Origin: Saccharospirillum alexandrii | GTDB taxonomy: Bacteria; Pseudomonadota; Gammaproteobacteria; Pseudomonadales; Natronospirillaceae | Assembly (NCBI RefSeq): GCF_004000275.1 | Contig: NZ_RCIP01000002.1 | Location: forward strand, 434,283 to 498,282 | DNA: 64,000 bases | Direction: 5' to 3' | In this document: one piece after another, positions 9,532 through 18,259 of the stretch | Layout of the letters: each line of letters begins with the position of its first letter | Numbering within the stretch: the first letter of the stretch is position 1 | Position numbers and translations under genes: made by a program | Notes under the pieces: model-generated | Databases searched by the model: none | Told to the model about the DNA's origin: nothing | What the model saw: the letters and a program-made list of their open reading frames with translations, nothing else

Positions 9532-11010
9532 ATGAACAAACATCTCAAACACAGCACCCTGGCGACAGCCATTGCAGGCATTTGCCTCACCGCTTCCGTG
9601 AGTCACGGTGCAAGCCACCGCGAAGCCCCTTACATTACTGAAATACCCAAAGTCGATGCTACCGACTTTTATATGTTTAGAAGTTATGAAACCGGTCGTG
9701 AAGACCACGTCACGATGATCGCTAACTACTTGCCCTTACAGGACGCCTACGGCGGCCCAAACTACTTCGACCTCGACTCCGATGCCATCTACGAGATTCA
9801 CATCGACAACGATGGCAATGCTCGGGAAGACATCACTTTCCAATTCACATTCACTGACGTAATGACCGACTTGCAACTCGACGTCGGAGAGAGTGGTGCT
9901 ACTAAGTCGGTTTCAGTGCCATTGAAAAACATTGGTGCCATTGGGCCGGGTGCGATGGATACCGACAATGTGCAGGTTCGTCAAGAGTATGAAATCACCG
10001 TCATTCGTGGTGACCGTCGTACAGGCATGCATGAAACAGTGATGAACAGTACCACCGGCACCACCACGTTTAGAAAACCACTCGACAACATCGGTGGCAA
10101 GTCGTTCACCGACTATCAGGCTTATTCCGATGCGCACATCTTCAGCATGGCGATTCCCGGCTGCACTGCTGACGGCAAGGTATTTGTTGGCCAGCGCAAA
10201 GAAGCGTTCGCCGTAAACCTGGGCGAGATATTTGACCTGGTCAACACCAACCCACTGGGCGCCCGCGACGGTGAAGGGGCTGGCGACCTGGCCGACAAGA
10301 ACGTCACCTCACTGGCGATGGAGGTACCAACCGCTTGCCTGACCGGCGACGCTGCCACCAGTAACGACGACCCGGTTATCGGCGCCTGGACAACCGCCAG
10401 TGTGCGCCAGGCGCGTGTCATCAACCCTGAGCCCATGGCCAATGATCAGGGTGCTACGGTCGAGGGCGGTGCCTGGGCACAGGTATCTCGCCTGGGTATG
10501 CCACTGGTAAACGAAGTGGTCATCGGCCTGAAAGACAAAGACGCGTTCAACGCCAGCGAACCCATGAACGACGGCCAGTTCATTGACTACGTTACCCACC
10601 CGACCTTGCCGGAACTGGTGGAGATATTGTTTGGTGTTACCGCACCGAATAATTTCCCCCGGCAAGACCTGGTCACGGCGTTCCTGACCGGCGTTCCCGC
10701 CGTCAACATGCCCGTTGGTGGTACTGCCTCTGAAATGCTTCGGTTGAACCCGGCCATTGCAGCGACCGCCGCCGCAAGCCAGAACGACTTGGGTGTGCTG
10801 GCAGGCGACAACGCTGGCTTCCCGAACGGGCGTCGCCCGGTCGATGATACCGTCGACATTTCATTGCGAGTCGCTATGGGCGTGCTGGCCGATGCCACCG
10901 ATGCGCCGGATGGCCAACTGGACTACACCGATGGTGTGCAACTGGATGCCAGCGAACTGCAAACCACCTTCCCCTACCTCGCGACGCCACTGGCAGGCTC
11001 GCCTAACTAA
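9532..11010 (+). CDS. DUF4331 family secreted protein
   Basis: 492 residues with a signal peptide (MNKHLKHSTLATAIAGICLT, cleavage after SHG). The mature N-terminus ASHREAPYITEIPKVDATDF and IANYLPLQDAYGGPNYFD are hallmark motifs of DUF4331. IYEIHIDNDGNAREDITFQF and the late LRVAMGVLADATDAPDGQLD segment also fit. Length is typical. The biochemical function of DUF4331 is not established; members are periplasmic or extracellular. It is followed after 9 nt by a small lipoprotein, so the two are probably co-transcribed and end at the hairpin at 11292-11326. Confidence 0.85.
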   Translation: MNKHLKHSTLATAIAGICLTASVSHGASHREAPYITEIPKVDATDFYMFRSYETGREDHVTMIANYLPLQDAYGGPNYFDLDSDAIYEIHIDNDGNAREDITFQFTFTDVMTDLQLDVGESGATKSVSVPLKNIGAIGPGAMDTDNVQVRQEYEITVIRGDRRTGMHETVMNSTTGTTTFRKPLDNIGGKSFTDYQAYSDAHIFSMAIPGCTADGKVFVGQRKEAFAVNLGEIFDLVNTNPLGARDGEGAGDLADKNVTSLAMEVPTACLTGDAATSNDDPVIGAWTTASVRQARVINPEPMANDQGATVEGGAWAQVSRLGMPLVNEVVIGLKDKDAFNASEPMNDGQFIDYVTHPTLPELVEILFGVTAPNNFPRQDLVTAFLTGVPAVNMPVGGTASEMLRLNPAIAATAAASQNDLGVLAGDNAGFPNGRRPVDDTVDISLRVAMGVLADATDAPDGQLDYTDGVQLDASELQTTFPYLATPLAGSPN

Positions 11011-11019
11011 GGAGTGGCT

Positions 11020-11271
11020 ATGAAACCCATACTCAGCGCAACCGCAGCCATGGCGTTCAGTCTCGCGCTATTGGGGTGCTCAGACAACGGTTCATCCATG
11101 CAGATGACCGATAACGACACCGAGACTGACAACTCTGTCGACTTTACGTCGTTCGTCATTGCGGAAATTACCAACACATCTGAAGGGCGCGATGCCGTGC
11201 CCATCAACAATACGGAATTCCGCTTTAACGACCAGACCAATGAGCAGGCATTCTTCACGCTGTTCGAGTAA
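11020..11271 (+). CDS. Small lipoprotein downstream of DUF4331 protein
   Basis: 83 residues. MKPILSATAAMAFSLALLGC is a lipoprotein signal with lipobox LLGC. A short acidic, Ser/Thr-rich linker and a small C-terminal module (FTSFVIAEI ... TEFRFNDQTNEQAFFTLF) follow. GGAG lies just before the ATG; a GTG two codons upstream is an alternative start. Its position in the same transcription unit suggests a partner or surface anchor for the DUF4331 protein. That link is inferred from gene order. Confidence 0.75.
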   Translation: MKPILSATAAMAFSLALLGCSDNGSSMQMTDNDTETDNSVDFTSFVIAEITNTSEGRDAVPINNTEFRFNDQTNEQAFFTLFE

Positions 11272-11291
11272 CAGACTCGGTAGTCCATAGG

Positions 11292-11326
11292 AAAGTAAAG
11301 CCGTCGCTTGCGACGGCTTTACTTTA
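11292..11326 (+). terminator. Rho-independent terminator
   Basis: A near-perfect stem (AGTAAAGCCGTCGC against GCGACGGCTTTACTTT) lies 20 nt after the lipoprotein stop. The arms carry A- and T-runs outside the GC core, so it can act in both directions between the lipoprotein and the convergent gene ending at 11531. Confidence 0.85.
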
Positions 11327-11530
11327 TCAGGCTATCCGGGAACTTCCATTAACCTCCACTAATCCAGACTAGTTAAGGCAACGAGAGCACTTGCCCAGCC
11401 AGCCCTTCGCGGGTTCAACGGGATGCGTTTCAAAACAAAGCACGCCGGGACGTCCGAGAGCCGGTCAACTCAACAGCCGCTCAGCCCGGCCCCAAGCCGA
11501 GCATATCTGGGCAGCCATTCACAACACTCT

Positions 11531-12628
11531 CTAATATTGATAATCACAATCCACCATGGAGTCTGCCTGGTCGCAGGTTCGTAAATGCAATACTGCTTTT
11601 GACGCGCGCCCAAAAAACAACCCCGAGTAGTACTTGTCGGCAACGCTGAGAGAACCGCCCATTGCGGTTAGCAGGTAGTCGTCATCAACCAGATCGTCTT
11701 CGTCTACTTTCAGGTAGTCTTCAATGCGTGCCAGATGGTCGTACATCAGGTAGTTATCCTCATCAAAATGCAACAAGGTTACTTGTCTTGGCGAGAAATA
11801 TACGGCCTTATCCGTCATATTTATGAAAGTACCCACTTGAGAGTAAGGGTGGTCACTGCTCATGCCAACCACGTCTGTCGTCCACACCGCTTCTTGCGGC
11901 AGCAGCGCCTCGGGGAAGTATTGGTTGTTTTCACCCTCCATCGAATCGAAATCAAGCGCCAATTCAATGTGGCCGAGTGTCTCTAAATCATCCGTGCCCA
12001 CTCGTCCTCCGCCCGACCCGAACAGCATTCTTGTTTCGCCAGCAGGGATACAGGTATTCTCTAGGCTGGGAAATGATACCAAGTCGCCGCTGGAAAAGGT
12101 GTCACCCAGTAGGTCAATCGATCCCAGTTCACCCACCTCCTCGTCGTCGGCGTTACGAAACGACGCCACATTTCTACTGTCGAAACACAGTGTATCATCG
12201 CTTATGTTTTTCACATCGGCCGCAAAGAACAGGTACAAGCCCGAGGATTGGTAGGTCAACCGCCCACTGCCCACCATTTCAATGAGATCGATATTGACTC
12301 CCCCATTCTTACCTACCGGAACGATGGTGACTTCTTTCTTGACCAAATCGTCGGAATCTTCAGTCCTGCCAAAGCAAGCACCGCTGGTCGCATGAAATTC
12401 GTAAACGTTGTTGCCTATTACACGGTTATCAACAGTGACGTGGTGTGGACACAAACTGGCTACACCGCCGCCCTGTCCGGAGCCGTTGCCGTTGCCGTTG
12501 CCGTTGCCGTTATCGTTTCCGGAGCCCCCATTACCCTGTCCGGTTCCGTCACTTTCACCGCAGGCAGACAACAGCATGGAGACGAGCAAGGCAACAGAAA
12601 GCGGGGCTAATCGATCAGTAATGTACAC
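11531..12628 (-). CDS. Lipoprotein with Gly/Asn-repeat linker, unknown function
   Basis: 365 residues if the GTG at 12628 is used. That start has AAGGA 7 nt upstream and yields a compact lipoprotein signal ending LVSMLLSAC. The frame also contains an upstream ATG at 12661 without a ribosome site. After the lipid-Cys comes a flexible linker of alternating Gly and Asn (~residues 32-50), then a beta-rich domain with several Cys (ASLCPHHVTV, SGACFGRTED, DTLCFDSRNV, LENTCIPAGE, LRTCDQADSMVDCDY). The repeated Cys pairs suggest disulfides in a secreted domain. I do not recognise the family. A minus-strand neighbour is absent, so it is probably monocistronic. Confidence 0.65.
   Translation of the reverse strand: MYITDRLAPLSVALLVSMLLSACGESDGTGQGNGGSGNDNGNGNGNGNGSGQGGGVASLCPHHVTVDNRVIGNNVYEFHATSGACFGRTEDSDDLVKKEVTIVPVGKNGGVNIDLIEMVGSGRLTYQSSGLYLFFAADVKNISDDTLCFDSRNVASFRNADDEEVGELGSIDLLGDTFSSGDLVSFPSLENTCIPAGETRMLFGSGGGRVGTDDLETLGHIELALDFDSMEGENNQYFPEALLPQEAVWTTDVVGMSSDHPYSQVGTFINMTDKAVYFSPRQVTLLHFDEDNYLMYDHLARIEDYLKVDEDDLVDDDYLLTAMGGSLSVADKYYSGLFFGRASKAVLHLRTCDQADSMVDCDYQY
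12482..12511 (+). repeat. Hexanucleotide microsatellite (GCCGTT)5
   Basis: Five perfect tandem GCCGTT units encode the Asn-Gly linker of the overlapping lipoprotein on the minus strand. Each unit equals two codons, so changes in unit number would alter linker length without shifting the frame. Confidence 0.9.
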
Positions 12629-13160
12629 ATTAATATCCTTATACCGGTGATTGGAAAGCATGAAAAATTCAGAGTCGGTTCACTCACCCTGTCTGAACTT
12701 GAGCATGAAAGACTGTGGCCCAAGCATGTCTGCAAACGTCCTCGTACTCCGTACCCGACTAAACCAGACCCAACCGTTAGCGCGTTAGGTGTACCTTTGG
12801 TTTCATCGGGCTGAACTGCCACGAGTGACGTAAACAAACTGTCGCTCTGCTTCGCCGCTAACGCAGACTGCTGTAGCGAACAAAACCAACTCAGGTTGGT
12901 GCTCACACCAACCGATGCTCAAACACTGTCCTAAAAATTCTTTTAGCAAGTTTAATACCAATCCCTAACACCTTGTTTTTTAGGGATTTACTGACCAAGC
13001 GGAGGATGGGCGTAAAATAATTCGACACTGAGTGACTGGCAGGCTGAAATCGCACGGGTTAAAAGCAGTATCGAAATCGTGAGCTATAACAAACAGGCAT
13101 GGCTAAACGACACGATGCAAGAAGACCTAATAGCAGAGAGCTAACCCTCAGGCGCAACGC
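12629..13160. other. Gene-poor region
   Basis: About 530 bp without a supportable gene. The stretch 13025-13160 contains an open plus-strand frame (AEIARVKSSIEIVSYNKQAW...) ending in TAA just before the biotin-domain remnant and in the same frame. It may be an eroded upstream part of that or another gene, but I cannot identify it. Confidence 0.35.
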
Positions 13161-13561
13161 CTACGGAATTCAAAGTGGACGTTCACGGCGAGACGTACGG
13201 AGTGGCCGTGACCGGAGTGGGTAACCATGGCAGCGGAAAACGCAAATTCTATATATCGCTGGATGGCATGCCGGAGGAAGTGGTGTTCGAAAGCCTCAAC
13301 GAATACGTCGCCAATGGCCGTGGCAGTGGCCGACAAAAGGCATCAGAACCCGGACACGTAACGGCCGCGATGCCGAGGCAACAGTGTGGACGTGCTCGTC
13401 AGCGAAGGCAATACCGTCGAGGCGGCCAGCCAGTGATGATCGCCGAAGCCATGAAAATGGAAACCTAGATCAACGCCAGTGTCGCCGGCACCGTTAAAGC
13501 GGTGTACGTCGCCAACGGCGACCGGGTGACCCCAGCTGAGGTACTGGTCGACATCGGTTGA
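13161..13561 (+). pseudogene. Dead biotinyl-carrier domain (OadA/pyruvate carboxylase B C-terminus)
   Basis: The plus strand encodes TEFKVDVHGETYGVAVTGVG, a middle stretch, and then MIAEAMKMET and INASVAGTVKAVYVANGDRV. This is the C-terminus of an oxaloacetate decarboxylase alpha or pyruvate carboxylase B subunit, with the biotin-lysine motif EAMKMET. It is broken three ways: the upstream catalytic domain is missing, the middle is shifted (GNSVDVLVSEGNTVEAAS is in another frame and returns before MIAEAMKM), and the codon after MKMET is TAG where the family has Glu (GAG). No functional carrier can be made. Confidence 0.8.
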
Positions 13562-13664
13562 ACCCTGGCACACAGGCTACACGGAGGGAGCCCGTGTGCA
13601 GACAGAACGCAGCTGACTAACGCCGGCTGTGTGCCATGCACACACTCGACAGGTGCCTTCACAC

Positions 13665-14045
13665 TCACTCAGCGTCAACAACTCGTTCCAGGTGCCATAC
13701 CTTGGCAACAATTTTCCATTCGTCGTCGTGGTCGAGGACAAAGTTGAGGTGATCGACAAACACATTGCGATGGGCCCGGAGCCTCAACTTTACCAGAGCG
13801 CTACGCTCTGACAGGCAATCGATCAGTAGGATTTCATCCTTACGAACCTGGTTAACACTCGCGGGCGATGGGCGTGTAGAAACGTCCTTCCTGAAACTCG
13901 CGATCGGGTCGACAAAGACTCTGCCCTGATCAGCGTCAAAGAGACTGGATTCGGGGTGAAACACCTGATCCAGCTTGTCTGTATCGCAGAAGTAGATTGC
14001 ATCAAAATATACCGCGACCGCGTTCAATAAGTCTTCCCTTAGCAT
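13665..14045 (-). CDS. NTF2-like (putative lumazine-binding) protein
   Basis: 126 residues with a GGGGG ribosome site before the ATG. The pattern of N-terminal helix plus YFDAIYFCDTDKLDQVFHPE, then FVDPIASFRK, LVKLRLRAHRNVFVDHLNFV and a final DDEWKIVAKVWHLE is typical of the NTF2-like SnoaL/lumazine-binding group. These are small cone-shaped folds used as enzymes or ligand binders. It is transcribed away from the FtrA-like regulator at 14158, which may control it. No catalytic residues can be assigned. Confidence 0.75.
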   Translation of the reverse strand: MLREDLLNAVAVYFDAIYFCDTDKLDQVFHPESSLFDADQGRVFVDPIASFRKDVSTRPSPASVNQVRKDEILLIDCLSERSALVKLRLRAHRNVFVDHLNFVLDHDDEWKIVAKVWHLERVVDAE

Positions 14046-14157
14046 TACAATCCCCCAACGTTCAGTTTACTGGTGTGTCACACGAGGCCAAAAGATACCA
14101 CGTTGCCTGATGCCACTCCGTTGGGGTTACGCCAAAAATAGGGGATATCACGCCAAT

Positions 14158-15123
14158 ATGAAAAATTCCGGTACCAGACCACTTGTTTGCATTCTGGCGT
14201 ACAACAACCTCTGCCTGTTCGAATTCTCCATTGCCCTTGAGGTCTTCGCTCTACCCAGGCCAGAATTGGAGCACTGGTACGACTACCAGGTTATCGCGGC
14301 GACACCTGACACCCTGCGGGGCATCGGAGGCGTTACGGTTAACGCCAAATACGACCTGACAGCACTGGCAAAGGCCTCGCTCATTGTTATTCCAGGGTGG
14401 CAGGGCACACCCAGCGCCGAGTTGATTGCGGCGCTCGTGACAGCGAATCGCCAGGGAGCGCGTATCGCCACTATTTGCTCGGGCGTTTTCCTACCCGCTG
14501 CCTGCGGTCTTTTAAACGGCAAAAAGGCAACCACTCACTGGCAATATGCTGACCTACTGGCCCGGCAATACAGCGAGATAGACGTTAACCCAGACGTCTT
14601 GTACATCGACCAGGGAGATGTGCTTACATCCGCCGGCTCTGCTGCCGGCCTGGATTTGTGCCTGCATATAATACGAAGTGATTTTGGTGCAAAGACCGCC
14701 AACACGGTTGCCCGTCGTCTGGTATTGCCGGCCCACCGTGAGGGCAGTCAGGCTCAGTACATTCCCAGGCCCACACCGAAGCACGTCGATCTCTTCTCCC
14801 CCCTCCTCGACCAGATAAGATCCACATTAAACGAGCCGTGGACCACTGAACGCATGGCAAGCAGCGCAGCGATGTCAAAACGAACGTTGCTAAGACGATT
14901 TCAGGAATCTACCGGAGAAAGCCCCACGACCTGGTTGGTCATGGAGCGCTTGGCTTTAACAAGGGAAATGCTTGAGACAACCGATTTAAACATCAGCCAA
15001 ATAGCCGAAGCCACTGGTTTCGTTACCGCAGACATACTGAGACATCACTTTAGAAGACACTTTCAGCTCAGCCCGCTGCGGTACAGGGCGCAATTCTACA
15101 AACAACAGACTGGCGCTTTGTGA
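14158..15123 (+). CDS. ftrA: FtrA-like transcriptional activator (GATase1-AraC)
   Basis: 321 residues. The N-terminal DJ-1/PfpI-like GATase1 domain (~8-185) contains LVCILAYNNLCLFEFSIALE, IVIPGWQGTPSAELI, IATICSGVFLPAACGLLNGK and ATTHWQYADLL. The C-terminal AraC DNA-binding domain (~215-320) has TLLRRFQESTGESPTTWLV and IAEATGFVTADILRHHFRR. The whole closely follows E. coli FtrA in length and motifs. The nucleophile-elbow Cys is in TICSGVF. GATase1 domains in this group are generally non-enzymatic sensors. The start at 14158 was chosen over 14110 because it fits the family N-terminus. It is divergent from the NTF2-like gene. Confidence 0.85.
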   Translation: MKNSGTRPLVCILAYNNLCLFEFSIALEVFALPRPELEHWYDYQVIAATPDTLRGIGGVTVNAKYDLTALAKASLIVIPGWQGTPSAELIAALVTANRQGARIATICSGVFLPAACGLLNGKKATTHWQYADLLARQYSEIDVNPDVLYIDQGDVLTSAGSAAGLDLCLHIIRSDFGAKTANTVARRLVLPAHREGSQAQYIPRPTPKHVDLFSPLLDQIRSTLNEPWTTERMASSAAMSKRTLLRRFQESTGESPTTWLVMERLALTREMLETTDLNISQIAEATGFVTADILRHHFRRHFQLSPLRYRAQFYKQQTGAL

Positions 15124-15417
15124 GCCGCTGTCCAACACTGAAAGCTCCTGGCAGTCGCAAAAAAACTGTAGCAAGCTTGCCTCTTTCTCCGGCTAGCCAG
15201 GTTGTTCATGATAGCTCCATTCCATGTGATACAGATTAAATGGACCCGAATTGCGATAGGTAATGCTCAGCGGAGCGGACGTCTGTATAGGGGGGAGCCT
15301 TACAATGAACTGCGGCGAGCTAGCAGGATACCGATCACGCCGAAAAACTGAAAATATGGGTGCCTACAAAGCTCTCTACTGGAGGGGTTTCTTGCTTACC
15401 CTGTGGATAACCAGGTG

Positions 15418-15463
15418 GTTGAAATAGAGAAAGCCCAGTCTCCTGAGCTTTCTCTATTTCAAC
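15418..15463. terminator. Strong hairpin terminator after the BspA-like gene
   Basis: A 17-bp perfect stem (GTTGAAATAGAGAAAGC against GCTTTCTCTATTTCAAC) with a 12-nt loop lies 15 nt beyond the stop of the minus-strand gene at 15478. It sits between convergent genes and its A/T-rich arms could terminate both. Confidence 0.75.
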
Positions 15464-15477
15464 GACTTTATCTCAGG

Positions 15478-17814
15478 TTAGTTCGTCGCTTCCCCTCCAT
15501 CGGTAATGGTCCAGTTGAAGTCATTAATCAACGTATCCCGGGCAGCTTGGCCTGCAGCGGAGAACTGAACCGAGCCAAAATTAATGTCCAGGTCCTCCAC
15601 CAATTCCGGGTTCTGGCTCCAGGCGATTAGCAGTTTGTCATAGTTTTCGGTTGAGAAAACAGTATTGTTTACAAATAATTCAGTGGCATTGAGGACACTC
15701 TTAATATTCCATCGACTGATGTCTTGATTAAACGACGAACTTTTAAAAACCGCATTCATATCCCGAACCTTGGAAACATCCCAGCCACCAATGTCTTGAT
15801 TAAACTGCCCTGCCGCGAAGAACAAGGTTCTCATGTTTGTGACGCTGGAAACGTCCCAATCGCCGATAGGCTGGTTAAAGGAACTCGCGCTTTGGAGCAT
15901 CTTTCGCATGTTGGTTGCACTGCTGACGTCCCACAGACCAATCGGCTGGTTAAACGCGTTTGCTCCCATAAACGTTTCGTTAAAATTTGTCACGCTAGAA
16001 ACATCCCAGGTTGAGATATCGCTGTTAAAGTTTTTGGCATTTCTGAACATCCCTTCCATGGAGTCTACGCGTGACAGATCTGGGTTGTCAGTGGCGAGTA
16101 TTTCCAGATTGTCGGTATTAAAGAAAGCATAGTCCATGGATTCCCAAGACCGTTGGCCCCATTGTTCGACAGTCAGTAACTTCTTACTGTCGCTGTTGAA
16201 TGGCCGCGGGTAATCTCCGGTGATCGACACGGTGTAAGTGCCGGGTGTACTGTAAGTGTGCGTGATTGTCTCCGTGACACTCTCATCAATTGAGCCATCA
16301 CCCCAATCTACGGTGAAGTTATAGGTAGTACCATCAGGAGTACTGAGTGTAATCTGGTCATTCTCACTTGAACCCTGATTGTCGGTCTTCCATGTGGTGA
16401 TATAAGGCGTTTGCTGAGCGATTGTAAAATCGATGATAGCGGAGCCTTCACCAAAGCTGTTTGTCGCCGTAACGACGGATTGTGAGAAACCCGCCGTTGT
16501 CGGAACGCCACTGAGCTTACAGGTCATACTATTGCCAGAAAGCGACACGGTTATGCCTTCAGGTAGCCCCATTGCGATACACTCATCAATTTCGCCGCCG
16601 CTATTTTTCAAAAAGGACTCGAAGGTCTGCCCGGTATAAAACTCAATGGCCTGATCGTCGACCTTTGGAATCAGTTCGACAGTCGAGTTACGGTCGTTGA
16701 TAATCCAGCCATGTTGGTCAATCAGGGTGGATCTGGCGGATTCTGCACTTGGGTTAAAACGAGAGGATACGTCGAGAGTCACGTTGGGTTGAACCGATTG
16801 TTGCGACCAGCTGAGCAACAGCCGATCGTAGTTGTCGATGGATAAGTTGGCTTCTATGAACAGCCCGGTCATATCAGTGACGTTTTTTACCGCCCAGTTA
16901 CTCACGTCCTGATCGAACACAGAACCGGCAAACATATAGGTCATGTCAGTCACGGCCGAGGTATCCCACGTACTGACATCGCCGTCAAAAGCATCGTTCA
17001 GCAAGAACATCATGCGAAAACTGGTCACCTGCGAAAAGTTGGGGGTACTCAGATCGTTGATTGCCAGGTTGTCAGCGTTGACAAAGGCGTTCTCCATAGA
17101 AGACCAGAAGCGATTACCCCACTGCTCAACACTGAGCAATTTTGTCGCGTCGGAGATGTCCTCAAAGGCATCAAAGTCATAGTCAAAGTATGGCGCCGGA
17201 TAAACCCCGGTGATGGTGACGGTGTACGTGCCGGGTTGAACATACTGGTGCGTAATATCCCCAGTGACGCCTTCGTCGGTCTCACCATCGCCCCAGTCCA
17301 CAGTGAAGTTGTAGTCGAGGTCTGGGTTGGTCTGTAGAGTGATCTCATTGTTGGCGCTGAGACCCGATTCCTGCTCGGTATCCCAGGTGGTCACAAAGGC
17401 GGTCGGTTCTTCAACCTGATAGGTCACTGTGATTGTGTCTTCGCCGGCTCTGTTCCTGGCCGTTATCTGGACACTGTCTAAACCGGTAGCTTCGATGGCG
17501 GTGCCGTTAATGACACAGGTATTACCGTTGGCTGAAACAGAGACGGTAAAGCCCTGTGGCATGTCGGCTACACAGCTCGAAAGGCTTCCACCACCGATAT
17601 TGAACAGCTCGGCCTCTACGATCTGCCCCCGGATCAGTGTCAGGTCTTCCAGCTCCTGAAATAATGGGGGTGGCAATAACCTCGTTGGCGGTGTGTTCTC
17701 ATCATCGGCAGTGCTGCTGCCCCCGGAGCTGCAGGCAAATAACGCCAAGCTCCCGCTTAAAACAAACACGAATTGGGCAAGATTCTTTATTTTCATCCGT
17801 TTTATCGGTTCCAT
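15478..17814 (-). CDS. BspA-like lipoprotein with duplicated Ig/PKD/DUF285 modules
   Basis: 778 residues. The lipoprotein signal ends LALFAC. The protein is an internal duplication. Each half has an Ig-like region ending in a conserved Cys (for example GNTCVINGTAIEATG and NSMTCKLSGVPTTAG), a PKD-type domain (NFTVDWGDGETDEGV; NFTVDWGDGSIDESV) and BspA/DUF285 repeats (STWDTSAVTDMTYMF; ISTWDVSSVTNFNETF; GLWDVSSATNMRKML; GDWDVSSVTNMRTLF). The first half has fewer repeats. BspA-type repeats occur in surface adhesion proteins, and PKD domains mediate extracellular contacts, so a surface-exposed role is likely. An internal Met at 17796 is an alternative start. Confidence 0.8.
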   Translation of the reverse strand: MEPIKRMKIKNLAQFVFVLSGSLALFACSSGGSSTADDENTPPTRLLPPPLFQELEDLTLIRGQIVEAELFNIGGGSLSSCVADMPQGFTVSVSANGNTCVINGTAIEATGLDSVQITARNRAGEDTITVTYQVEEPTAFVTTWDTEQESGLSANNEITLQTNPDLDYNFTVDWGDGETDEGVTGDITHQYVQPGTYTVTITGVYPAPYFDYDFDAFEDISDATKLLSVEQWGNRFWSSMENAFVNADNLAINDLSTPNFSQVTSFRMMFLLNDAFDGDVSTWDTSAVTDMTYMFAGSVFDQDVSNWAVKNVTDMTGLFIEANLSIDNYDRLLLSWSQQSVQPNVTLDVSSRFNPSAESARSTLIDQHGWIINDRNSTVELIPKVDDQAIEFYTGQTFESFLKNSGGEIDECIAMGLPEGITVSLSGNSMTCKLSGVPTTAGFSQSVVTATNSFGEGSAIIDFTIAQQTPYITTWKTDNQGSSENDQITLSTPDGTTYNFTVDWGDGSIDESVTETITHTYSTPGTYTVSITGDYPRPFNSDSKKLLTVEQWGQRSWESMDYAFFNTDNLEILATDNPDLSRVDSMEGMFRNAKNFNSDISTWDVSSVTNFNETFMGANAFNQPIGLWDVSSATNMRKMLQSASSFNQPIGDWDVSSVTNMRTLFFAAGQFNQDIGGWDVSKVRDMNAVFKSSSFNQDISRWNIKSVLNATELFVNNTVFSTENYDKLLIAWSQNPELVEDLDINFGSVQFSAAGQAARDTLINDFNWTITDGGEATN

Positions 17815-18259
17815 GCTGGTATCTCTGCAATGAGTATTGGCTTCTGGGTGACGAACGAGCCCTACCGTTTGGATGCAAACCCTGTTTTTTTATTAAAAAA
17901 GTGCACCGATGCAGCGAATAGCTCTGCTTAGCCAAAAACGGGTTAAGACCCCGGGGACGGTTCAATCGTCAGTGAGAGAGAGACATTAGATTTACCTGAC
18001 CTACCGGACAACCCGACAGATGTAGGGGCAGTGACGTTAAAGAGACGTCGGTGGGTGTTTCAGTATTTGACCAGGGCACCCTCATGGAAACCTGACCTCG
18101 GAGGGGGCACCCTATTAAATGACGACTGTTGGACTGACCGCACTCAAAAATTCAAGAGTCCAATCAAGGGATCCGTGTGAACAGCACTCTCTTTCAACGT
18201 TCATTAGCATGACCGTTCTGCCTGCCGTAATGGGTCTACACCCCTTTTGAACTGCTCCC
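17815..18259. other. Intergenic region
   Basis: 445 bp between the BspA-like gene start and the AraC gene stop. No gene is supported. The promoter for the BspA-like gene should lie at its left end. Part of the sequence just before 18260 is shared with the remnant at ~32.8 kb. Confidence 0.4.
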
